Positions 32,991-41,736 of a DNA stretch of 64,000 bases are shown piece by piece. The notes under the pieces are model-generated. The model was not told the DNA's origin. It did not search any database and saw nothing but the letters and a program-made list of their open reading frames with translations. Position numbers and translations under genes: made by a program. This stretch comes from Streptomyces shenzhenensis. Its GTDB lineage: Bacteria; Actinomycetota; Actinomycetes; Streptomycetales; Streptomycetaceae. The DNA lies in NCBI RefSeq assembly GCF_021462265.1, contig NZ_JAJONF010000006.1:248001-312000 (forward strand). The letters run 5' to 3'. Positions within the stretch are counted from its first letter, which is position 1. Each line of letters starts with the position of its first letter.

Positions 32991-34606
32991 CGGACGTCCA
33001 GGGAGGTCTCCGCGGCTGGGCCGCGGATCGCAAGGGGGCCCTGTCCCGGCTGCGTTTCACCAGTCTGCGGCTGCGGCTCGTCGTCGTCTTCGGGCTGGTC
33101 GCGCTGACCGCCGCCGTGTCCGCGTCCGGCATCGCGTACTGGCTCAACCGCGAGGCCGTCCTCACCCGTACCCAGGACGCGGTGCTGCGCGACTTCCAGC
33201 AGGAGATGCAGAACCGGGCCGGCGCGCTGCCGGTGCACCCGACCCAGGACGAACTGCAGCGCACGGCCGGGCAGATGGCCGGCAGCAGCCAGCGGTTCAG
33301 CGTGCTGCTGGTCGGCGAGGACACCGACGGCAAGACGGTGTACGGCAGTTCGGACGGGCTCAGCGCGTTCGCGCTGGACGACGTGCCGGCGTCGCTGCGC
33401 AAGGCCGTCGTCAGGCAGCAGACGGTGACCGACTCCAACAAGTCGGCGTACCACCTGTACTGGCAGCGGGTCGTGGACCACGGCACGCCGTATCTGGTCG
33501 CCGGGACGCGGCTGATCGGCGGCGGACCGACCGGTTACATGATGAAGTCGCTGGAGCCGGAGGCGAAGGACCTCAACTCGCTGGCGTGGTCGCTGGGCAT
33601 CGCCACGGGGCTCGCTCTCATCGGTTCGGCGCTGCTGGCGCAGGCCGCCGCCACGACCGTGCTCAAGCCCGTGCACCGGCTCGGGGTCGCCGCGCGGCGG
33701 CTCGGCGAGGGCAGGCTGGACACCCGGCTGCGGGTCTCGGGGACGGACGAACTCGCGGATCTCTCCCGGACGTTCAACGACGCGGCCGAGGCGCTGGAGA
33801 AGCGGGTCGACGACATGGCCGCGCGGGACGACGCGTCGCGCCGGTTCGTCGCGGACATGAGCCATGAGCTGCGCACCCCGCTCACCGCGATCACCGCCGT
33901 GACGGAGATCCTGGAGGAGGAGCTGGAGGCGGAGTCGGGGTCGATCGACCCGATGATCGAACCCGCCGTCCGGCTGGTCGTCAGCGAGACGCGCCGCCTC
34001 AACGACCTCGTCGAGAACCTGATGGAGGTCACCCGCTTCGACGCGGGTACGGCCCGTCTCGTCCTCGACGACGTCGACATCGCCGACCAGATCACCGCCT
34101 GCATCGACGCCCGCGCCTGGCTGGACGCGGTGGAGCTGGACGCCGAGCGCGGCGTCCACGCCCGCCTCGACCCGCGCCGCCTCGACGTCATCCTCGCCAA
34201 CCTGATCGGCAACGCGCTCAAGCACGGCGGTTCGCCGGTGCGGGTGTCGGTGCGGATAGACCAGCAGGACGGGGCGGCGGACACGGCGGGGGCGGGGGAC
34301 GGGGTCCTGGTCATCGCCGTACGGGATCACGGTCCGGGTATCCCGGAGGACGTCCTGCCGCATGTCTTCGACCGGTTCTACAAGGCCAGCGCCTCCCGGC
34401 CGCGCTCCGAGGGCAGCGGCCTGGGCCTGTCCATCGCCACGGAGAACGCCCGCATCCACGGCGGCTCGATCACCGCGGCGAACTCCCCCGAGGGCGGCGC
34501 GGTGTTCACGCTCCGGCTGCCCCGGGACGCCTCCCGGCTGACGGAGGAGAGCAAGGAGGCCGGGGACACCGGCGACGCCGGGTACACCGGGGAGAAGGGC
34601 GTCTGA
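32987..34606 (+). CDS. afsQ2: Sensor histidine kinase AfsQ2
   Basis: A 539-residue membrane kinase: first membrane segment (LRLVVVFGLVALTAAVSAS), an extracellular sensor of about 160 residues, second segment (LGIATGLALIGSALLAQ), HAMP linker, dimerisation helix with phospho-His293 (ADMSHELRTPLTA), then N box LIGNALKHGG, G1 DHGPGIP, F box FDRFYKA and G2 GSGLGLSI. The start codon GTG overlaps the afsQ1 stop. The Glu/Gly-rich C-terminal tail is poorly conserved. Partner of AfsQ1. Confidence 0.95.
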   Translation: MTDVQGGLRGWAADRKGALSRLRFTSLRLRLVVVFGLVALTAAVSASGIAYWLNREAVLTRTQDAVLRDFQQEMQNRAGALPVHPTQDELQRTAGQMAGSSQRFSVLLVGEDTDGKTVYGSSDGLSAFALDDVPASLRKAVVRQQTVTDSNKSAYHLYWQRVVDHGTPYLVAGTRLIGGGPTGYMMKSLEPEAKDLNSLAWSLGIATGLALIGSALLAQAAATTVLKPVHRLGVAARRLGEGRLDTRLRVSGTDELADLSRTFNDAAEALEKRVDDMAARDDASRRFVADMSHELRTPLTAITAVTEILEEELEAESGSIDPMIEPAVRLVVSETRRLNDLVENLMEVTRFDAGTARLVLDDVDIADQITACIDARAWLDAVELDAERGVHARLDPRRLDVILANLIGNALKHGGSPVRVSVRIDQQDGAADTAGAGDGVLVIAVRDHGPGIPEDVLPHVFDRFYKASASRPRSEGSGLGLSIATENARIHGGSITAANSPEGGAVFTLRLPRDASRLTEESKEAGDTGDAGYTGEKGV

Positions 34607-35235
34607 TGCACGTGCGGAGACTGGCGGTACGACGGCGGGGCGCGCCGCTCCTGGCCGTCGCCGGGCTGGCGCTCGCGCTCTGCGGGTGCGGGATCCGGGC
34701 CACCGAGGTGCCGACCGACTTCGGCGGGGCGCCCTCGCGGGTGCCGTGCTCGATGACCCAGCCGGATGTGCCGGCGCAGGAAGAGCGCGGGGTGCCGGTG
34801 CAGGTGTTCCTGCTGTGCGGTTCCTCGCTGGTGACCGTCGACCGGCAGGTGCGGGTCCCGGACGGCACGGCGGACGCGCAGCGCCGGGTGATGGTCGCCC
34901 AGGGGCTGCTGGACCAGCTCGCCGAGACGCCGTCGGCCGCCGAGAAGGACGCGGGCTACACGACGTCCGTGCGGGGCGGGATGAGCGTCGGCGGGCCGCG
35001 GGCCGGTGATCCCGAGGACACGCTGCGGCTGAGCACGTCGCCGCCGCAGCTGACGTCGTACGCGCTCGCCCAGATCGTGTGCACGCTCTCCGACTCGGCG
35101 GCCGCCGAGGGGGACGGGTCGGTGATCCTGGGCGGGCCGGGGAGGGAGCCGTTGCTGCGGTACGAGTGCACCGACGCCGTGCGGAACTCTCCGAGTGGCA
35201 GCCGGCCCCCGTCCACCGAGGTGGCTTCCGGGTGA
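34606..35235 (+). CDS. Lipoprotein of the afsQ operon
   Basis: A 209-residue secreted lipoprotein: twin-Arg-rich n-region, hydrophobic core and lipobox LCGC around residue 27-28. The mature part (PVQVFLLCGSSLVTVDRQV, VMVAQGLLDQLAETPSAAEKDAGYTT) resembles GerMN-like sensor lipoproteins. Its ATG overlaps the afsQ2 stop (TGATG), so it is translated with the two-component system and may help AfsQ2 sense its signal; the latter is inference. Confidence 0.87.
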   Translation: MHVRRLAVRRRGAPLLAVAGLALALCGCGIRATEVPTDFGGAPSRVPCSMTQPDVPAQEERGVPVQVFLLCGSSLVTVDRQVRVPDGTADAQRRVMVAQGLLDQLAETPSAAEKDAGYTTSVRGGMSVGGPRAGDPEDTLRLSTSPPQLTSYALAQIVCTLSDSAAAEGDGSVILGGPGREPLLRYECTDAVRNSPSGSRPPSTEVASG

Positions 35236-35303
35236 GGGGCGTTTCGGCGCCCAGCGGGGTGCCGGGGAGGGTGGTGGGGCGAGTGCGGGTGGTGGGTGGT
35301 GCT

Positions 35304-35440
35304 CGCGCGGTTCCTCCCCCGGCCTTCGGCCGGGGGTACCCCCAGCGCCCCTGACGGGTCGCTGTCGGCTCCGCGTGTCGATACAGCCCAGGCCCCTGAC
35401 GGGGCATTGTCGGTGCCCCACATCGATGAAGCCGGACGTG
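35304..35440. repeat. Dispersed repeat copy 3 plus a ~48-bp imperfect tandem repeat
   Basis: CGCGCGGTTCC with the GGCCTTCGGCC stem-loop and CAGCGCCCCTGACGGG ends near 35362. From about 35347 two imperfect units begin with GCCCCTGACGGG and continue to TGTCGG and a TCGAT motif (second unit from about 35391). It fills the 294-base gap after the afsQ operon and may end transcription. Confidence 0.7.
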
Positions 35441-35529
35441 CCGGGCGGGGCGCGTTTTCGGGGGCGTGTGTTTGAGGCCTCACTCCCCTGTCCGGAACCG
35501 ATCGTGTGCGTGGGCGCGTCTTGGGGGGC

Positions 35530-36081
35530 GTGCAGCGTCAAGGCTCCATCGGCGGCAGCGCCGCGATCCGCGTCCGTGTGGCAGGGGGTGTCCTCCTTGC
35601 CGCACACCTCGCGCTCGTCGCCTGGCTGATGCTGCGGCCGCTGGACGTGCCCTGGGTGATGCCCGCCAACCTGCACCCGCTCGCCGGTATCCGCGCCGAC
35701 CTGGCGCTGGGCTGGCGGGAGGCGGCCCACCGGATCGGGGAGGGGCTCGCGCTGCTCGCCCCGCTCGGGGTGCTGCTGCCGATGACCCACGGCAGACTCC
35801 GGGTCTCCCCGCTCGCCTCCCTGATCAGCTCGGCCACCGCGGGCGCCCTGATCTCGCTGGGGATAGCCCTGTTGCAGACCGGGGTGCCGGGCCGGGTGGT
35901 GGACGTCGACTCGATACTCCTCAACACGGCCGGCGTCGTCATCGCGCATCTGGCGGTGGTGCCCGCGGGCCGCTCCCGGCTCCGCCGGCGAGGTGAGCTG
36001 CGGCGGCCCGCCGCCCTCCCCCAGGAGGAAGCGGCTCAGGGTCGTACCCCGACGATTCCCAGGGTCGGGATCGCCCCGTAG
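35530..36081 (+). CDS. VanZ-family membrane protein
   Basis: A 183-residue protein with four to five membrane segments (GGVLLAAHLALVAWLML, LALLAPLGVLLPM, LISSATAGALISLGIALLQ, LLNTAGVVIAHLAVVP) and the VanZ motifs RIGEGLALLAPLGVLLP and RVVDVDSILLNTAG. VanZ proteins give low-level teicoplanin resistance in some bacteria; the actinobacterial ones are of unknown role. Start is GTG 35530 or GTG 35506. The C-terminal tail is charged and cytoplasmic. Confidence 0.85.
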   Translation: MQRQGSIGGSAAIRVRVAGGVLLAAHLALVAWLMLRPLDVPWVMPANLHPLAGIRADLALGWREAAHRIGEGLALLAPLGVLLPMTHGRLRVSPLASLISSATAGALISLGIALLQTGVPGRVVDVDSILLNTAGVVIAHLAVVPAGRSRLRRRGELRRPAALPQEEAAQGRTPTIPRVGIAP

Positions 36082-36176
36082 AGCGACGCTTCGCCCTGGT
36101 TCGTCTTCGTACTGTGGACATCGGATGAGGGGCCGCAGGGGCCGCCTCGGAACAGACGCTCACGAAGGAGCCGCAG

Positions 36177-36377
36177 ATGTCCAGCCTCGCCCGCCCCACC
36201 CATGGCCGCATGATCGGCGGAGTGTGCGCCGCGCTGGCCCGGCGCTTCGGCACCTCCGCGACGACGATGCGGGTGATCTTCCTGCTGTCCTGCCTGCTGC
36301 CGGGCCCGCAGTTCCTGCTCTACATAGCGCTGTGGATCCTGCTCCCCTCGGAGGAGAAGGCCTCCACCGCCTGGTGA
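36177..36377 (+). CDS. PspC-domain small membrane protein
   Basis: A 66-residue protein with the PspC signature GRMIGGVCAALARRFGTSATTMRVIF in outline and one or two membrane segments (LLSCLLPGPQFLLYIALWILLP). PspC proteins link envelope stress to regulation; short stand-alone versions are common in Streptomyces. AAGGAGCCGCAG before the ATG provides the ribosome site. A very strong hairpin terminator follows. Confidence 0.9.
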   Translation: MSSLARPTHGRMIGGVCAALARRFGTSATTMRVIFLLSCLLPGPQFLLYIALWILLPSEEKASTAW

Positions 36378-36388
36378 CCGGGTGGCAC

Positions 36389-36442
36389 GGCAACGCCGTT
36401 GGGGCGCTCCGGAGGTTTCCGGGGCGCCCCAACGGCGTTGCC
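36389..36442. terminator. Bidirectional terminator with a perfect 18-bp stem
   Basis: GGCAACGCCGTTGGGGCG (36389-36406) pairs perfectly with 36425-36442 around an 18-base loop. It lies between the convergent PspC and secreted-protein genes, 11 and 18 bases from their stops, so it can end both transcripts. Confidence 0.9.
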
Positions 36443-36460
36443 GGTCGGCTGGGGGAGAGG

Positions 36461-36814
36461 TCAGCCGAGCGGAACTCCGATGAGCGGCAGGCCGTGCGTG
36501 GGCAGGCCCCGCAACGGCAGTCCGCCGAGGAGACCGCCGCCGGGCTTGGTGGGGCCGCCGGCCAGGCCGTGCCGGACGGCGGGCCGGACGGCGGTCAGTC
36601 CGGCGCCGAGGGCGGTCTGCCCCTGGTGGACGGCCTCACCGGCCCCCGGCACGGCCGTGGAGACCTGCTCGGCCGGCAGCGTCCTGGTGACGGTGTCCAG
36701 GGCCTGCGAGGCGTCCGGGACGGCCGGGGCCGCGTCGGCCGCGCCCGCGCCGACGGCCGCGAAGGCGGCACCGAGAGCGGCGACACCGAGGGTCTTGGCA
36801 GCAGACTGCTTCAT
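36461..36814 (-). CDS. Small secreted protein, unknown function
   Basis: A 117-residue protein with a signal peptide (MKQSAAKTLGVAALGAAFAA) and an AxA-type cleavage site near ADAAPA. The mature part has a short helix (DASQALDTVTRTLPAEQV) and a Gly/Leu/Pro-rich tail (GGGLLGGLPLRGLP). Not recognised as an enzyme; similar small secreted proteins are common in Streptomyces. ATG 36814 starts at the basic n-region. Confidence 0.78.
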   Translation of the reverse strand: MKQSAAKTLGVAALGAAFAAVGAGAADAAPAVPDASQALDTVTRTLPAEQVSTAVPGAGEAVHQGQTALGAGLTAVRPAVRHGLAGGPTKPGGGLLGGLPLRGLPTHGLPLIGVPLG

Positions 36815-36964
36815 CGTAAATGCGTCCTTGGAATGCGGTGACGGGGATCGGAAACACGCTGAGCGGTCCACGACCGTAAACATGCCGGGCCGTCCGCCGC
36901 AAACTCCGAAATGCGGACGGCTGGTGAGAGTCCGGCCGCGTTCCGTTCCCCGCGCGGTGCCTGA

Positions 36965-38122
36965 TCAGCCCTCCGCGTCGCCAGAACCGCTGGTGGAGAC
37001 GGCCTTCGGGAACAGCCATTCGGATTTCAGTTCCGCATAACCCGGCTTCACGACGTCATTGATCATGGCGAGTCGTTCATCGAAAGGAATGAACGCTGAT
37101 TTCATCGCATTGACGGAGAACCACTGCAGGTCGTCGAGCGTGTAACCGAACGCCTCGACGAGATGCTCGAATTCCCGGCTCATGCTGGTCCCGGACATCA
37201 GCCGGTTGTCGGTGTTCACGGTGGCCCGGAAGTACAGCCGGCGCAGCAGCCCGATCGGGTGCTCGGCATAGGAGTCGGCGGCCCCGGTCTGGAGGTTGGA
37301 ACTGGGGCACAGCTCCAACGGGATCCGCTTGTCGCGGACGTACGACGCGAGCCGGCCGAGCTTGATCGTGCCGTCCTCGTGGACCTGGATGTCGTCGATG
37401 ATCCGCACGCCGTGCCCGAGCCGGTCGGCGCCGCACCACTGCAACGCCTGCCAGATGGACGGCAGCCCGAAGGCCTCGCCGGCGTGGATGGTGAAGTGGT
37501 TGTTCTCGCGCTTGAGGTACTCGAAGGCGTCGAGGTGCCGGGTGGGCGGGTAGCCCGCCTCGGCGCCGGCGATGTCGAAGCCGACGACGCCCAGGTCCCG
37601 GTAGCGGTTGGCGAGCTCGGCGATCTCCAGGGAGCGGGCCGCGTGCCGCATGGCGGTGAGCAGGGCGCCGACCCGGATCCGCCGGCCGTTCTGCCGGGCG
37701 AGCGCCTCGCCCTGCCGGAAGCCCTCGTTGACGGCCTCGACGACCTCTTCGAGGGTCAGCCCTCGCTCCAGGTGCTGCTCGGGGGCGTAGCGCACCTCGG
37801 CGTAGACGACGCCGTCCTCGGCGAGGTCCTCGGCGCACTCGCGGGCGACCCGGACGAGGGCGTCCCGGGTCTGCATGACACCGACGGTGTGCGAGAAGGT
37901 CTCCAGATACCGCTCCAGCGAACCGGAGTCGGCGGCCTCGCGGAACCAGATCCCGAGTTTGTCCGGGTCGGTCTCGGGAAGGCCGGTGTACCCGGTCTCC
38001 CGGGCCAGGTCGGCGACGGTGCCCGGACGCAGGCCGCCGTCGAGGTGGTCGTGCAGCAGAACCTTCGGCGCCCGGCGGATCTGGTCCGGCGTCGGGGTGT
38101 TCGCGGTGCTCTGGCTCGTCAT
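36965..38122 (-). CDS. add: Adenosine deaminase
   Basis: A 385-residue metallo-deaminase converting (deoxy)adenosine to (deoxy)inosine, which feeds the purine nucleoside phosphorylase. Zinc ligands His24 and His26 lie in [19 protein letters not shown] supplies a further His and the catalytic Glu, LGHGVRI the next His and [10 protein letters not shown] the Asp pair region (TDD in many homologues is TDN here). The start follows a -10-like TAGAGT by six bases, with the palindromic operator just before it, so expression is probably nucleoside-controlled and the mRNA leaderless. Confidence 0.95.
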   Translation of the reverse strand: MTSQSTANTPTPDQIRRAPKVLLHDHLDGGLRPGTVADLARETGYTGLPETDPDKLGIWFREAADSGSLERYLETFSHTVGVMQTRDALVRVARECAEDLAEDGVVYAEVRYAPEQHLERGLTLEEVVEAVNEGFRQGEALARQNGRRIRVGALLTAMRHAARSLEIAELANRYRDLGVVGFDIAGAEAGYPPTRHLDAFEYLKRENNHFTIHAGEAFGLPSIWQALQWCGADRLGHGVRIIDDIQVHEDGTIKLGRLASYVRDKRIPLELCPSSNLQTGAADSYAEHPIGLLRRLYFRATVNTDNRLMSGTSMSREFEHLVEAFGYTLDDLQWFSVNAMKSAFIPFDERLAMINDVVKPGYAELKSEWLFPKAVSTSGSGDAEG

Positions 38123-38150
38123 CTCCGCACTCTAACTCCTACGCGCGTAG
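38123..38150 (-). promoter_or_regulatory. add promoter with CTACGCGCGTAG operator
   Basis: The exact palindrome is at 38139-38150. Reading on the minus strand it is followed by GAGT, TAGAGT (-10) and six bases to the ATG at 38122, the same geometry as deoC. GGAG also occurs in the spacer but sits too far from, or too close to, the ATG to be a good ribosome site. Confidence 0.72.
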
Positions 38151-38245
38151 ATCGCTCGGTACCCGGAGATTCACGTGCCTGTCGATACGCAACGGTGACC
38201 GCACGGACGGGTCGCGTACACCACGTCTTCTGACACTGTTCTGTC

Positions 38246-39010
38246 ATGGCACAGCAAGCGACGCCGGTCCGAACGGCCAGCCTGGGCAGGGCAGTCGGCC
38301 CGGAGCCGACGACGGTGAGCGGGGCGGTCCTGCTCCTTCCCGGCGGGGAGGAGATCTCCGCGCGCAAGCCGTCCCTCGTATGGGCGACGGCCTTCGTCCG
38401 CGCGCTCGGCCGCCGGCTCGCCCGTGACGGCCGGGACGAGGGGCTGGCCGCGCACGTCGTCCACTACCGCTATCGCGGCTGGAACGGCAGCGAGGCACAT
38501 CTCGCGGGGGACGCGACCTGGGCGGCGGACGAGGTGGTACGGCGGTACGGCGACGTGCCGGTGTGTCTGCTCGGCGTGGGGATGGGCGGCCGGGCCGCGC
38601 TGCACGCGGGCGGCCACGAGGCCGTCAACTCCGTTGTCTCCATCGCCCCCTGGCTGCCGGAGGCGAACGCGGCGGCGCCCGAGGAACCCGTTCGGCAGCT
38701 GGCGGGGCGGCGGGTGCTGATCGTGCACGGCACGAACGACGAACGGACCGATCCGGAGCTGTCGTTCCGGCTGGCGGCGCGCGCGAAGAAGGCGAACCGG
38801 GAGGTGTGCCGGTTCGAGGTGCACTCGGACGGACACGGGCTGCACCAGCACCGGGACGAGGTCCTCGCGCTCGTGTCGGACTTCGTGCTGGGGGCGCTGT
38901 ACGGGCGGGCGGTGTCGCGGCCCGTGGAGGACGCGCTGGCCGCGCCGCCGCCGATCGGGTTGCGGATGCCGCTTGCCGCGGGCTTCGGGCGGTCGCTTCG
39001 CAGGCGCTGA
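38246..39010 (+). CDS. Alpha/beta-hydrolase fold protein lacking the nucleophile Ser
   Basis: A 254-residue alpha/beta-fold protein: GAVLLLPGGEE (oxyanion loop), VVHYRYRGWNG, the elbow LLGVGMGGRAAL, VLIVHGTNDERTD with the acid and EVHSDGHGLHQH with the His. The elbow has Gly where Ser is expected (G-V-G-M-G), so it is probably not a classical esterase. ATG 38246 is 96 bases from the divergent add promoter. Similar proteins sit beside add in other streptomycetes, from memory. Confidence 0.82.
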   Translation: MAQQATPVRTASLGRAVGPEPTTVSGAVLLLPGGEEISARKPSLVWATAFVRALGRRLARDGRDEGLAAHVVHYRYRGWNGSEAHLAGDATWAADEVVRRYGDVPVCLLGVGMGGRAALHAGGHEAVNSVVSIAPWLPEANAAAPEEPVRQLAGRRVLIVHGTNDERTDPELSFRLAARAKKANREVCRFEVHSDGHGLHQHRDEVLALVSDFVLGALYGRAVSRPVEDALAAPPPIGLRMPLAAGFGRSLRRR

Positions 39011-39078
39011 CCTCCGGTTACGGGGTGGGTCGTGGGTGGTTCTGCGCGGTTCCGCGCCCCTGGAGGAGCGCGCTGTCG

Positions 39079-40032
39079 CTAGGCGGGAAGCAGGTTGCCC
39101 CTTCTCGACAGCAGGAACTTCTTGAAGGCCGCCACCGGCGGGGTGTCCGGATGGCCGTCCAGCCATGCCACGCCGATCTCGCGCGCCGCCCTCGGGGCCG
39201 TGACCGTCAGTTCCGCGACTCCCGGGCGGGGGAACACCGCCGGGGGCAGGAGCGCCACCCCCAGCCCCGCCGCCACCAGCCCCCGCAGCGTCTCCGCCTC
39301 CTCCCCCTCGAAGGCGACGCGCGGCCGGAAGCCGGCCTCCTTGCACAGGTCGTCGGTGATGCGGCGCAGGCCGTAGCCCGGCTCCAGGGTCACGAACGTC
39401 TCGTCGGCGGCCTCCGCCAGGCGGACGCGCTTGCGGGTGGCCAGCGGGTGGTCCACGGGCACCACCAGGCGCAGCTTCTGTTCGTCGAGGCGGCGGCCGA
39501 CCAGGTCGGGGGCGTCCGGTACCGGGGAGGTCAGGCACAGGTCCAGCTCGCCCGCGCGCAGCTTCTCGAGCATCGCCTCGCCGTAGTTCTGGACGAGGCT
39601 GAAGCGGATGCGGGGGTGGTCGACCCGGAAGGCCTGGAGGAGGCCGGGGACGGTTTCCGCGCCCATGGTGTGCAGGAAGCCGAAGGCGACCTTGCCCGTC
39701 GTGGGGTCGGCGTCGGCGCGGACCTCGTCGGCGGCGCGCCGGACCTCGGCCAGGGCGCGCTCGACCGAGGTGAGGAAGGTGCGGCCGGCGGGGGTGAGGG
39801 AGACGGTCCGGCCGTGCCGGGTGAAGAGGTCGACGCCCAGGTCCTGTTCCAGGCGGGCCATCGCGCGCGAGAGGGTGGACTGGGGGACGTCGAGCTCCTG
39901 GGCGGCCCTGGTGACGTGCTCCGTGCGGGCCACGCCGGCGAAGTACGCGAGGCGGGGCGCCAGCAACATCGTCATGTCTTCTGTGTCACCGTACGGTGAC
40001 AGGCGCCCCGCTGGCCTTTGCTGATGCTCCAT
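39079..40032 (-). CDS. LysR-family regulator, divergent from an MFS exporter
   Basis: A 317-residue LysR protein: LAPRLAYFAGVARTEHVTRAAQEL and VPQSTLSRAMARLEQDLGVDLFTR form the winged helix, followed by the co-inducer domain (KVAFGFLHTMGAETVPGLLQAF, LDLCLTSPVPD). It is divergent from the MFS gene at 40095. A short inverted repeat ATCG-N7-CGAT at 40036-40050 in the gap is a possible binding site. Resembles YnfL/CynR-type activators paired with MFS transporters. Confidence 0.92.
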   Translation of the reverse strand: MEHQQRPAGRLSPYGDTEDMTMLLAPRLAYFAGVARTEHVTRAAQELDVPQSTLSRAMARLEQDLGVDLFTRHGRTVSLTPAGRTFLTSVERALAEVRRAADEVRADADPTTGKVAFGFLHTMGAETVPGLLQAFRVDHPRIRFSLVQNYGEAMLEKLRAGELDLCLTSPVPDAPDLVGRRLDEQKLRLVVPVDHPLATRKRVRLAEAADETFVTLEPGYGLRRITDDLCKEAGFRPRVAFEGEEAETLRGLVAAGLGVALLPPAVFPRPGVAELTVTAPRAAREIGVAWLDGHPDTPPVAAFKKFLLSRRGNLLPA

Positions 40033-40094
40033 GGGATCGATTATGGCGATTCCGTGCATTGGACGGATGAGGGCGGGGTCCGTACGTTCGAAGC

Positions 40095-41363
40095 ATGTCT
40101 CCCGCCAGTACCGGGGCGTCCACCGTCGTGGGCGCCGTCTCGTCCGTCCCCGCCGCCGACTCGCGCCTGGCCCCCGGCGGTCCCGGCTACCGCCGGATGA
40201 GCTTCGCGCTCTTCCTCGCCGGTGTCGCGACCTTCGCCCTCCTCTACTCCACGCAGGCCCTGCTCCCGCTGGTCTCGGACGGCTACGGCGTGTCCGCGAG
40301 CGACGCGAGCTGGACGGTGGCGGCGGCGACCGGCGGCCTGGCGCTGTTCGTCATCCCGATGAGCGCCCTCTCCGAGCGCTTCGGGCGGCGTACGGTCATG
40401 ACGGCGTCGCTGGCGGTCGCGGTGACCGTCGGGCTGCTGGTCCCCTTCGCGCCCTCCCTGGGCGTGCTGATCGTGCTGCGTGGCGTCCAGGGCGCGGCGC
40501 TGGCCGGTGTGCCGGCGTCGGCGCAGGCCTATCTGGCGGAGGAGGTCCGCCCGAGGGCGCTGGTCACGGCCATCGGCCTGTTCGTCGCGGGGAACAGCGT
40601 CGGCGGGATGAGCGGCCGGGTCATCACCGGCTGGGTCGCGCAGGAGTGGGGCTGGCGGGTGGCCCTGGGCACCATCGGCGTGGTCGCGGTCGGCTGCGCC
40701 GTCGCCTTCCGGCTGCTGCTTCCCGCGCCGCGGCACTTCAAGGCGGGCTCGCTGCACCCGCGCCGGCTGCTCGGCACGGTCGGCGACCACCTGGCCGACC
40801 CGCTGCTGCGCCGCCTGTACGCGATCGGCGCGCTCTTCATGACCGTCTTCGGCGGCGTCTACACGGTGATCGGCTACCGCCTGACCCAGGAGCCCTTCTC
40901 GCTCCCCCAGGGCGTCATCGGCTCGATCTTCCTCATCTACCTGGTCGGCACGGTGTCGGCGTCGACGGCGGGCCGTCTGGTCGGCCGCCTGGGCCGCCGC
41001 GGAGCCCTCTACCTGGCCGGCGGCACCACGGCCGCGGGCCTCCTCCTCTCCCTGGCCGACTCGCTCCCCCTGGTCCTGCTGGGCCTGGTCCTGATCACCG
41101 CGGGCTTCTTCGCGGGCCACGCGGTGGCCTCCTCGGCGGTCAGCAAGACGGCGAGCCACGGCCGCGCCCAGGCCTCGGCCCTCTACCAGTCCGCGTACTA
41201 CATCGGTTCCAGCGCGGGCAGCACGGTCGGCGCACTGGCCTTCCACGCGAGCGGCTGGGCCGGCACGGTCGGGGTAGGACTGCTGGCGATCCTGGGCGTC
41301 GTGACCATCACGGCCCTGGGCTCGGTGGCAGCCCGCCGCCAGGTCCTGGCCAACGCCCACTGA
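40095..41363 (+). CDS. MFS transporter (YnfM-like)
   Basis: A 422-residue transporter with 12 hydrophobic segments. ALLYSTQALLPLVSDGYGVSASDASW is typical of the YnfM/arabinose-efflux branch; the loop 2-3 motif appears as PMSALSERFGRRTVM and the second-half equivalent as GRLVGRLGRRGALY. Likely a proton-driven exporter with unknown substrate, controlled by the divergent LysR protein. Its last 14 codons are duplicated downstream (period 155 bp). Confidence 0.92.
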   Translation: MSPASTGASTVVGAVSSVPAADSRLAPGGPGYRRMSFALFLAGVATFALLYSTQALLPLVSDGYGVSASDASWTVAAATGGLALFVIPMSALSERFGRRTVMTASLAVAVTVGLLVPFAPSLGVLIVLRGVQGAALAGVPASAQAYLAEEVRPRALVTAIGLFVAGNSVGGMSGRVITGWVAQEWGWRVALGTIGVVAVGCAVAFRLLLPAPRHFKAGSLHPRRLLGTVGDHLADPLLRRLYAIGALFMTVFGGVYTVIGYRLTQEPFSLPQGVIGSIFLIYLVGTVSASTAGRLVGRLGRRGALYLAGGTTAAGLLLSLADSLPLVLLGLVLITAGFFAGHAVASSAVSKTASHGRAQASALYQSAYYIGSSAGSTVGALAFHASGWAGTVGVGLLAILGVVTITALGSVAARRQVLANAH

Positions 41364-41605
41364 TCAGCGCCCCGTCAGGGGCGCTGGGGGCACCCCCGGC
41401 CGAAGGCTGGGGGAAGAACTGCGCGACCAGCCACCACGCACCCGCACCCGCCACCCGACCGCGCACCACTCCTCGGCTCGGTGGCAGCCCGCCGCCAGGC
41501 CCTGGCCAACGCCCACTGATCAGCGCCCCGTCAGGGGCGCGAGGAACTGCGCGACCAGCCACAACGCACCCGCACCCGCCACCCGACCGCGCGCCCCACC
41601 CCCTT
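41320..41605. repeat. 155-bp-period direct duplication of the MFS gene tail plus dispersed repeat
   Basis: Unit 1 begins at 41320 inside the MFS gene (GGCTCGGTGGCAGCC) and runs through its stop and the CAGCGCCCC hairpin to CACCCGACCGCG. Unit 2 begins at 41475 with the same bases, including the stop codon context CGCCCACTGATCAGCGCCCC, but lacks the 31-base inner stem-loop. It fills most of the 373-base gap before the sigma gene, of which the rest shows nothing clear. Confidence 0.88.
41365..41386 (+). terminator. MFS gene terminator (dispersed repeat copy 4)
   Basis: CAGCGCCCC-GTCA-GGGGCGCTG, a perfect 9-bp stem right after the MFS stop, leading into the CCCCCGGCCGAAGGCTGGGGG stem-loop of the dispersed repeat (to about 41427). 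Confidence 0.75.
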
Positions 41606-41736
41606 GGGCGCCCCACTCCTCACCTGCATGTTTCCCCACTCCAGGGGCCGTTGTCAGTCCCCTGCGATAGCTTCCGAAGTGCTGGGGCGCAACGACGCGC
41701 GGACAGGAACGGCCACAGGGGCGGGTGGACGGCACG

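Noticed and set aside
32986..35407. A very long minus-strand open frame across afsQ2 and the lipoprotein gene
   Set aside because: Antisense shadow; Arg/Pro-rich with no domain signal.
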